In this document: positions 16,197-21,496 of the stretch, piece by piece
Position numbering within the stretch: position 1 is the stretch's first letter
How the letters are laid out: each line of letters opens with the position of its first letter
Origin: Phycisphaerae bacterium
GTDB lineage: Bacteria; Planctomycetota; Phycisphaerae; Sedimentisphaerales; SM23-30
Direction of reading: 5' to 3'
Assembly (NCBI GenBank): GCA_021736565.1
Contig: JAIPFO010000014.1
Location: 1-21,496 of the forward strand
DNA length: 21,496 nucleotides
Position numbers and translations under genes: made by a program
Notes under the pieces: generated by a model
The model's database searches: none
Told to the model about the DNA's origin: nothing
The model's input: the letters and a program-made list of their open reading frames with translations, nothing else

Positions 16197-16250
16197 CATC
16201 CCAGCTGAATTGAGCTTCAAGGCCCTGCGGACATCCGCCTAGCCGGGATG
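16197..16250 (-). promoter_or_regulatory. Candidate three-way-junction leader RNA of the prepilin gene
   Basis: On the minus strand CAUCCCGGCU (16250-16241) pairs with AGCUGGGAUG (16206-16197) over 10 bp with one G-U pair. Inside are two further hairpins: GCGG-AUGU-CCGC (16238-16227) and GGGC-CUUGAA-GCUC (16225-16212, one G-U pair). The structure lies 48 nt before the start codon, in the transcript leader if transcription begins upstream. It does not match the cores of riboswitches I can recall (c-di-GMP, TPP, purine, SAM, cobalamin). There is no U tract after the stem, so it is not an intrinsic terminator. Confidence 0.45.
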
Positions 16251-16475
16251 TAAGTCTTTGTTCTTACTCATTTTAGATTACACGCGATCTGAACTGATTT
16301 TATCCAAATGGAAATTTCATATGAAGTATATACTATAATGACCAATGTGTCAATCTCTTTTTTTATCAAGCACTTTCCAAAGAGTGCCGTAACTCCTTTT
16401 TTAGCAAAAACTTATAAAGATTATAGCAGAAATATAACAACCTGGAATTTCCCATATAACAATGTATATTTCAGC

Positions 16476-16520
16476 CTGACTGCGCTGCTTTATCCGGGTT
16501 GATTCGATCGTCTTAAATAA
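16476..16520 (+). pseudogene. 3' remnant of a second kinase gene
   Basis: In the frame matching the kinase C-terminus this stretch reads SLTALLYPG, a stop, then FDRLK and TAA; the intact gene ends LTLLAWRYPVLFDRLK. The shared FDRLK differs at the DNA level by a synonymous TTT/TTC change. An internal TGA and loss of similarity upstream show that it is a fragment of a lost second copy. Confidence 0.6.
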
Positions 16521-16639
16521 AATGCCAGCGTCAAATGAGTACCATCTCGACCATTTTTTTATAGTTCGCCAGTGCCAATGGTAGCAGTTTTCGGCCATAG
16601 GGACATGCCGAAGGCATCAGGACAAACCCCCGGCCCTGC
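16498..16639. repeat. Right copy of a duplicated convergent gene junction
   Basis: Counterpart of 15091-15232, here joining a kinase-end remnant to the intact UROD-like gene. Both stop codons and the 10-nt spacer between them are conserved in both copies. Confidence 0.9.
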
Positions 16640-17703
16640 CCGGCGGTGCCTTGTTCGATGGCTGTTTTTATCTTCTCTGCGAATTGATCGGTGGGCATAT
16701 TTTCCAGGTCCGTCGCTTCCAGGTTTCCAAACAGCACCATCTGTTCGCCATATTTCTGACGCACATAGCTCAGTTCGACATCGCCCTGACTCGGCGGTTC
16801 AATGGGATCCAGGCCATCGACGCCCATCGATGCGATATCGTCAAGAATTAGTTTTAAATTGCCGTGTGAGTGGATGCGCACAAAACCACCCTGCTGCTGA
16901 ATCGCATCGACCATCGGCTGGTCGTATCGTACAACATAATCCCTAAAAGCGGCCGGGCCCTGATAGGGCGGGGAGGCATATTCGGGGCCATAGATACGCC
17001 ACAACCGGCCAGGCAACGCCTTAGCGATCGCCCGGGTATTCGAATGCAGTATCGCGGCGAATCGTGAGAGTAATTCATGGAACAACGCCGGCTCAAGCGT
17101 TGCGACGACGGTATATGTCGCCATATCAAACAGCGCCGCCGCCAGGCATAACGGATCAGGGGTGTCGATCATCACAATGCCCGCATCCCCCAGAGCGGCC
17201 TCAGCGTCGAGTACCACCGAGACATCAGGCTCGGCGGCGGGAGCCGGAAAATCGAGCTGCAGCAGAGCTTTTAAGTCATCAACATCTTTTAAAAGATGTT
17301 CCAGGGTCCATATCGTATTAACATCTCTGTCCTGACGGGTGCGAGAGGTCAGCGTACGGTTACCGGCGTTTATCGTACGGGTGACAATTCTGCTGCCGTT
17401 AGCATCGAATGAGATCGCCTCTTTCGAAAGACCCGCCAACGGGTCTGACGGCACACCTGCCATCTGCTTTTCTTTATTCGCCGCCCCCTTTTCAACAACA
17501 AACGGTACCTTACGCATGACGATGCGATCGGTATGATCCCGTGTCAGCGCGATCAGCTCGCGCCACGAAGGGGCGGTATAAATATTGAACGGATCCGGGT
17601 TATCATAATCCTCATCCAACCCGTTAAGTTCATAAAACGATACCGCCGGCCGGTCCACAGGCTCGCCGCGCAGGGTTGCCATTAATCTTTCACGTCTGTT
17701 CAT
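16531..17703 (-). CDS. Uroporphyrinogen decarboxylase-like (URO-D/MtaA-type) protein
   Basis: This 390-residue protein opens MNRRERLMATLRGEPVDRPA, typical of URO-D superfamily members outside haem synthesis, which are common in planctomycetes. It has IYGPEYASPPYQGP at 237-250, a candidate zinc site in RIHSHGN (His278, His280) and Cys367 in LMPSACPYG, like the metal-binding His/Cys of corrinoid methyltransferases such as MtaA. The haem-enzyme signature RQAGRY is absent, so haem synthesis is unlikely. A methyl-transfer role is plausible, but no corrinoid protein is encoded nearby. The ATG has an AGGAGAG site 7-8 nt upstream. The last 35 codons also occur as a fragment at 15124-15232. Its leader contains nested inverted repeats. 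Confidence 0.85.
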   Translation of the reverse strand: MNRRERLMATLRGEPVDRPAVSFYELNGLDEDYDNPDPFNIYTAPSWRELIALTRDHTDRIVMRKVPFVVEKGAANKEKQMAGVPSDPLAGLSKEAISFDANGSRIVTRTINAGNRTLTSRTRQDRDVNTIWTLEHLLKDVDDLKALLQLDFPAPAAEPDVSVVLDAEAALGDAGIVMIDTPDPLCLAAALFDMATYTVVATLEPALFHELLSRFAAILHSNTRAIAKALPGRLWRIYGPEYASPPYQGPAAFRDYVVRYDQPMVDAIQQQGGFVRIHSHGNLKLILDDIASMGVDGLDPIEPPSQGDVELSYVRQKYGEQMVLFGNLEATDLENMPTDQFAEKIKTAIEQGTAGQGRGFVLMPSACPYGRKLLPLALANYKKMVEMVLI

Positions 17704-17812
17704 TCTAGTCTCTCCTGGACGCCAGACCGTCTTTGGCGGATCAATTCGGATATCGAATCAATATTTTAACGTGGCAATATCGACTTTTGACGCAACCATC
17801 GTTGTGTTAACA

Positions 17813-17889
17813 TTCGCACTTTTTCTACGGCTCTTTCTTGCCCGGAAGGGCTTTATCGTACTCGGTATCAAGGCACTCAAAAGTGCGAA
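17813..17889 (-). promoter_or_regulatory. Nested inverted repeats ahead of the UROD-like gene
   Basis: TTCGCACTTTT (17813-17823) and AAAAGTGCGAA (17879-17889) are perfect 11-bp arms. Inside are TACG/CGTA and GCCC-GGAA-GGGC stems. The right arm also overlaps a local hairpin GCACT-CAAA-AGTGC (17873-17886), so the two pairings exclude each other. It lies between batE and the UROD-like gene, about 110 nt before the start codon. No known riboswitch core was recognised. Confidence 0.4.
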
Positions 17890-17911
17890 AGTCCACTTCA
17901 AGTTGACTGTT

Positions 17912-18742
17912 TTATATTATTCCAGCACTTTCATCGGGAATCCAGGTCTGGTCGCCGTTGGACAGTTCGATATGGAGCCAGTGGGTCCGCTTCTCGAGCA
18001 GGTCGAACTCTGTACCGCTGTGGAGTGGCTCTTTGAAACTTTTATCGGCGTTCGCCCGGTCGGCATATCGGCCAATAACTTCCGGGGCGATAATAACACC
18101 TTGTTTATATTTATGCGAACGATATTCATCCATCCCTACCGAAGTTGCCAGAATTAAGGCGATGAGCAACGAGATGATGGCGGTCCATACAAGGCCCCGG
18201 CCGGGTCGGCGGGACCAGAGCTTGATACAGGCCGTCAGGCAGGCCAATGCCCAGAAGATGCCCGCCAGAATGAATCGGGTGCGCTGGGAAAAATCATAGT
18301 GCCAGAAGAAGAGGGTTTTAAGCACCTGTTTTTGTGTCTTGACGGGAACCTGGTCGATTCGTCTGGAGCGGGCGAAGTTGAGATTCTGGGTCAGTTCGGG
18401 ATTCAGCGAGCCGAACCGCTCAGCCCGTTTGTAGTTCAGGATCGCCCGGCCAATATCGTCCATAAGCAGGTAGGTGTTGGCGATATTGTAATAGAGATAT
18501 TCATTGACGACCCCGCCCTCGTCGATAATCTTTTGATAATGCAGGATCGTCTGGCGGTATAACTCCTGGGCTTTATCATCGTCGCGCTCTTCGGTGGCCT
18601 GACGGAACAGTGCCCGGGCATCATAAGCCAGCTCATGCAGCTGATCCTGGGAAAGCTTCGCCTGACATGTGCCCGGTGATAGGGCCAGGGTCGCTAGTAT
18701 GGCGATTATTGCTATGAGGCTAGTTGTTAATTGTTTTTTCAT
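17912..18742 (-). CDS. BatE-like protein: TPR, two membrane helices, SH3-like domain
   Basis: The 276-residue protein has a signal peptide (cleavage likely near Ala28 in CQAK) and tetratricopeptide-type helices around 35-125 with YYNIANTYLLMDDIGRAILNYKRAER at 84-109. Two membrane helices follow (about 156-173 and 186-203), then a C-terminal bacterial SH3-like domain (214-276; GVIIAPEVIGRYADRAN through HIELSNGDQTWIPDESAGII). This is the architecture of BatE from the Bacteroides aerotolerance operon, and BatD and a BatC-like gene lie directly upstream. Bat proteins with MoxR ATPases form an envelope complex of unsettled function. No clear ribosome binding site precedes the ATG; a dispersed repeat fills the gap to batD. 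Confidence 0.85.
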   Translation of the reverse strand: MKKQLTTSLIAIIAILATLALSPGTCQAKLSQDQLHELAYDARALFRQATEERDDDKAQELYRQTILHYQKIIDEGGVVNEYLYYNIANTYLLMDDIGRAILNYKRAERFGSLNPELTQNLNFARSRRIDQVPVKTQKQVLKTLFFWHYDFSQRTRFILAGIFWALACLTACIKLWSRRPGRGLVWTAIISLLIALILATSVGMDEYRSHKYKQGVIIAPEVIGRYADRANADKSFKEPLHSGTEFDLLEKRTHWLHIELSNGDQTWIPDESAGII

Positions 18743-18759
18743 TGGATAATTGGTTGGAA

Positions 18760-18885
18760 TATAAGAATATTCACCACAAAGAACACGAAGGACACGAAGT
18801 TAATAAAGAGAAGATAATAAAATTCTTTTTCCTCTTTTCTTCCTTCGTGTTCTTCGTGAACTTCGTGGTAAATATATTATTATAT
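18760..18885. repeat. Dispersed imperfect palindrome (GAAGGACACGAAG family), copy 1
   Basis: TATAAGAATATTCACCAC (18760-18777) leads into ACACGAAGGACACGAAG, and the inverse CTTCGTGTTCTTCGTG...CTTCGTGGT follows at about 18844-18870, so the whole element can fold on itself. It fills the 149-nt gap between batD and batE. Similar sequences occur in many genomes and give spurious HKEHEGHE-type reading frames. Confidence 0.7.
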
Positions 18886-18891
18886 TTGACT

Positions 18892-20649
18892 TTAAGTTTT
18901 TTCTATTTTTGTCATTAGCTCGATAATTTGGGTAGAATCTAATTGCCCTGCCCCCCCACCGCCGCCGGCGAAGAGGCTTTCTTCGCAATGTTGTAACATC
19001 TGGCAAAACTGCTCGGTGAGCTCTTGCGAACAGTTATTCTCGATGAGTATCGCTTGACAGTCCATAGGGGTGAGCGACGGGCTGTTCTTATCGAATCGGT
19101 CACCGATGTACTGCCTGAGGACATCGGCAATCTGTTGGCGGGCATCGTCGCTGTGCGGATCGTTTATCTTCTTAAGCCGGGCCAGTGCCCTGGAACAGGC
19201 GCGGGCTTTTCGCTGTGCTTTCTGACGCTGGGGGTTGGTGTGGCTGATGATTCGCCAGAGGAGTGAGATCATGAACAGGCCAGCCGGGGCAGCCCACAGG
19301 GCGACACCCAGGGGGCCGACTAAGACGGTAGATAACGTAAATGCCTGATGCGCCAGGAGTTTGGGCCCTTCGACGTTGGCGGCCATGCCGCGCCTGGTTT
19401 TTTCAAGTTCGCTGCCCTGGCGGGTCGCTGCAATAACACCCTGGCCTTCGGCGGCGGTGACCACGCGGGTCGCTTCGATTTTAATCGGAATAGGTTGGCT
19501 GTAACGTGTGACGTATTGTCCGCTATCGACATCAAAGTAGCTTAGGGAAATGGGCGGGATTTCCGTGAGACCTTCTTCTGAGGAGCGTTTGGCCCGGACG
19601 GTCTGAGTATAGACAACCTGACGATTCGTGATTTCCGGCGAGGCGTATTCGTCGGGGATCTTAAAGTCGTTGGCCATGAAGTCCAGGTCGGGCATGGTGA
19701 CGGTTTTCAACAGCGGGCCGGTAATGATCATCTTGAGGGTGATCGGTGTGCCGACATTGCACGCTTTGGGCTCAGCGGTGGTGCGAATGGAATAGCGGCC
19801 GATGAGCCCATTGAAATCGGCCGGCTGATTTTCAGTCGGCAGCGGAATAACGGTGAGTGTTTTTGCCGGGGATTTTTTGGTGTATGTTCTCCCCTGCGAA
19901 AACCCACCAAAGGGGCCGGCCGAGCTTTCTTGACATGACGCTGTGGCTGCACCCAGGGAGATTTTGCCGGGTTTCTGGGGGATTAGAATTTTTGAGAATT
20001 CTAAAATTGAAGCCTTTTTATCTTTGTACTTCCCGTCATATACATGATAGGTTATTTTTCGATTGCCTATCTTAGCCATCTTGCTATCAGAACCGGGGGT
20101 CGCCTGGGGCTCTTCATAGATAAATTTCCCATCCTCCTGCAATGCCGGAATATCAAGGCTCGGGCTGGAAAAATCGTCATGACATATCCATTTAACGGTC
20201 ATAATCACAGGTTGGCCAACATAACATTTTGAATCAGAATAGCTCACATCAAAGGCAAACTGGTCACCGGGTTTAATGACGTCGATAGCGATAGAATTGG
20301 TGGTATAAACTTTACCGTCAATTTTCACTGTCACTGGAGGAATAGTTGCTTTGCCGAGTTTGTTGGTGGTAAGCTGGATGTTGATTCGGAAAGTTTTCCG
20401 GCCATTAATATTACGACTTTCTTCCCCGGCTCCCCTGGGATTGAAACCTTCTAACGAATCTATGTTGATGCCCTCAACCCCGGAACGATCGCCCTCGATG
20501 GCAACCAGATAGACAAATGGCTTGCCAACGTAAATGACCTTCTGGGCCATAGCGACAACCTGCCTGTCAGCGGCAAAGGTCGCTGTTTGGCATATTAAGA
20601 GCATGGCCCAAAGGAAGAATAATTGTTTTTTCAGGGTTTGTGAGTTCAT
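18892..20649 (-). CDS. BatD-like protein
   Basis: The 585-residue protein has a signal peptide (cleavage near Ala26-Ala27), a long extracytoplasmic part made of repeated beta-sandwich regions, one membrane helix (about 442-466) and a cytoplasmic alpha-helical tail with ARLKKINDPHSDDARQQIADVLRQYI. The beta regions have BatD-type strands such as VGKPFVYLVAIEG (41-53), YVGQPVIMTVKW (143-154) and ACNVGTPITLKMIITGP (296-312). A run of glycines (AGGGGGAG) near 567 in the tail is unusual but in frame. It fits the BatD (DUF oxygen-tolerance) family and lies between batC- and batE-like genes. No good ribosome binding site is seen before the ATG; a dispersed repeat ends about 9 nt upstream. Confidence 0.88.
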   Translation of the reverse strand: MNSQTLKKQLFFLWAMLLICQTATFAADRQVVAMAQKVIYVGKPFVYLVAIEGDRSGVEGINIDSLEGFNPRGAGEESRNINGRKTFRINIQLTTNKLGKATIPPVTVKIDGKVYTTNSIAIDVIKPGDQFAFDVSYSDSKCYVGQPVIMTVKWICHDDFSSPSLDIPALQEDGKFIYEEPQATPGSDSKMAKIGNRKITYHVYDGKYKDKKASILEFSKILIPQKPGKISLGAATASCQESSAGPFGGFSQGRTYTKKSPAKTLTVIPLPTENQPADFNGLIGRYSIRTTAEPKACNVGTPITLKMIITGPLLKTVTMPDLDFMANDFKIPDEYASPEITNRQVVYTQTVRAKRSSEEGLTEIPPISLSYFDVDSGQYVTRYSQPIPIKIEATRVVTAAEGQGVIAATRQGSELEKTRRGMAANVEGPKLLAHQAFTLSTVLVGPLGVALWAAPAGLFMISLLWRIISHTNPQRQKAQRKARACSRALARLKKINDPHSDDARQQIADVLRQYIGDRFDKNSPSLTPMDCQAILIENNCSQELTEQFCQMLQHCEESLFAGGGGGAGQLDSTQIIELMTKIEKT

Positions 20650-20657
20650 TTTTTGTT

Positions 20658-20706
20658 TATAAGAATATTCACCACGAAGGACACGAAGAGTACGAAGTTA
20701 ATAAAA
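20658..20706. repeat. Dispersed repeat (GAAGGACACGAAG family), copy 2 (half element)
   Basis: It shares TATAAGAATATTCACCAC and GAAGTTAATAAA exactly with copy 1 but lacks the inverted half. It occupies almost the entire 59-nt gap between the batC-like gene and batD, just where the batD ribosome binding site should be. Confidence 0.7.
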
Positions 20707-20708
20707 TA

Positions 20709-21496
20709 TTACCAGTCCTTTTTAACCGGGGTCATGCGGGCGCGTAATATTTTTGCCCGCATTTCACGGCGTTTCTTTTCCTGTTCGAGAATATCACGTG
20801 CCACTTTGTCAGGGACCATAACCTTTTCAGGTTGCTTCTGGTCGATCTCTTTTTGGGGCTGATTTTGTTGGGCGTCTTTTTTATCCTTATCGTCTTGTTT
20901 TGACTGTTCACCCTCTTTGGGGTCGCGTTTTTTATCATCAGGGTCCTGCTGTTTTTGTTCATCAGATTTTTTTTCGGGGTCCGGCTTTTGCTGATCTTTA
21001 TGGGCATCCGGGTCGAGATCCTTCTCGTCTGGTTTTTTCTGATCAGACTTTGACTTCTCGCCGTCTTTTTTCTTGTCCTGATCGTTGCCCTGCTTCTCTT
21101 TATCTTTATCCTGATCCTGCTTGTCTTCCTTGTCTTTGTCTTTATCTTTATCCTGATCTTTTTGTTCGTCTTTATTCTCTTGCTGATTTTTCTCTTTTAG
21201 CTGCCGGCGAATCTCCTGGCCGATCTTCCTGGTGATGGCCATATTGCGAGCGGCATGGGTATCGCCGGGACTCAGGTCCAGGGTTTTTCGGTAGTTTTTG
21301 GCGGCATTGCCCAGGGTTTCCAGCGCCTTCTCCGGGGCTTTCTGCCGCTGGGCGAGGGCCTGTTGGAGATCGCAGTTGGCGAGGTTATAGGTTGCTCGGG
21401 CGGTCATCTTTTTATCGGGAGTGTGGGTAATGGCCTGTTGGTACAGCTCGCCGGCCTTTTGAAAGTCACCCTCTTTATAATAGCAATTCGCCTGAT
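20709..21496 (-). CDS. BatC-like TPR protein with charged low-complexity tail (partial, 5' end missing)
   Basis: The frame is open to the right window edge, so the N-terminus is missing; the internal ATG at 21407 is not the start, because in-frame codons before it read QANCYYKEGDFQKAGELYQQ, a clear TPR. Further TPR helices follow (MTARATYNLANC, and YRKTLDLSPGDTHAARNMAI). Then comes about 120 residues almost entirely of K, D, Q, E and P (for example DKDKDKDKEDKQDQDKDK), and a short basic C-terminus (EKKRREMRAKILRARMTPVKKDW). TPR plus a charged tail upstream of batD matches BatC-like proteins of planctomycete bat operons. The repetitive stretch is likely disordered and prone to length change. 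batA, batB and a moxR gene would be expected beyond the window edge. Confidence 0.82.
   Translation of the reverse strand, partial: QANCYYKEGDFQKAGELYQQAITHTPDKKMTARATYNLANCDLQQALAQRQKAPEKALETLGNAAKNYRKTLDLSPGDTHAARNMAITRKIGQEIRRQLKEKNQQENKDEQKDQDKDKDKDKEDKQDQDKDKEKQGNDQDKKKDGEKSKSDQKKPDEKDLDPDAHKDQQKPDPEKKSDEQKQQDPDDKKRDPKEGEQSKQDDKDKKDAQQNQPQKEIDQKQPEKVMVPDKVARDILEQEKKRREMRAKILRARMTPVKKDW

Larger units (their letters stand above)
16149..16530. other. Non-coding spacer upstream of the prepilin gene
   Basis: This 382-base gap holds the prepilin leader with the predicted structured RNA (16197-16250), then an AT-rich stretch (about 16260-16475) in which I see no gene or clear signal, and finally the kinase-gene remnant at its right end (16476-16520). 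Confidence 0.6.

Noticed and set aside
16197..16250. c-di-GMP (GEMM) riboswitch upstream of the prepilin gene
   Set aside because: The conserved GEMM bases, tetraloop and receptor are not present, although prepilin genes are a typical target.
16308..16502. Plus-strand 64-residue frame ending at the kinase-gene remnant
   Set aside because: Only the last ten or so residues resemble the kinase C-terminus; the rest is AT-rich spacer with no homology seen.
17771..18157. Plus-strand 128-residue frame
   Set aside because: Overlaps the 3' part of batE on the other strand and the inverted-repeat leader; no domain and no start signal.
18724..18918. Plus-strand 64-residue frame with an HHKEHEGHE segment
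   Set aside because: It is the translation of the dispersed GAAGGACACGAAG repeat and has no ribosome binding site; such frames are a known annotation artefact.

Overview
The window looks like chromosomal DNA from a planctomycete-type bacterium, most likely Phycisphaerae-like; this is inferred from gene content, not from a marker gene. The clues are a prepilin-like protein with a C-terminal H-x9-DG motif, an ECF sigma factor coupled to a giant membrane Ser/Thr kinase with its own zinc-finger anti-sigma motif, a uroporphyrinogen-decarboxylase-like protein of the non-haem type, and a bat (aerotolerance-type) operon. Lentisphaerae or a related PVC lineage cannot be excluded. No rRNA, tRNA, CRISPR array or transposase gene was seen.

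Layout. Positions 1-4551 (minus strand) hold a tight, translationally coupled cassette: NodU/SxtI-type carbamoyltransferase, SGNH hydrolase, SxtJ-like membrane protein, second SGNH-like membrane protein, and the start of a DUF5989 (SxtK-like) small membrane protein cut by the window edge. This is the core of the saxitoxin sxtI-J-K neighbourhood, here in a non-cyanobacterial setting with two SGNH proteins. It probably modifies an envelope glycan or lipid. Positions 4864-8111 (minus) carry a polyprenol-phosphate-type glycosyltransferase and the housekeeping genes glyA and rsmE. Positions 8408-11937 (minus) carry a radical SAM/B12-type enzyme, a beta-propeller protein and a DUF2085 membrane protein, probably one operon.

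Positions 12130-15113 (plus) encode the ECF sigma factor and the zinc-finger/kinase/polytopic-membrane protein, read as a signalling pair. Downstream, a stretch of about 140 bp that holds the convergent ends of the kinase gene and of a UROD-like gene occurs twice, 1407 bp apart with no indels, flanking a prepilin gene. One copy has an intact kinase and a broken UROD end; the other has a broken kinase end and an intact UROD. Positions 16531-17703 hold the intact UROD-like gene. Positions 17912-21496 (minus) hold batE, batD and a partial batC-like gene whose spacers are filled by a dispersed GAAGGACACGAAG-type repeat.

The best candidates for something new are the SGNH-duplicated sxtIJK-like cassette, the three-way-junction RNA predicted ahead of the prepilin gene, the duplicated gene-junction scar around that gene, and the nested inverted repeats with alternative pairings ahead of the UROD-like gene.
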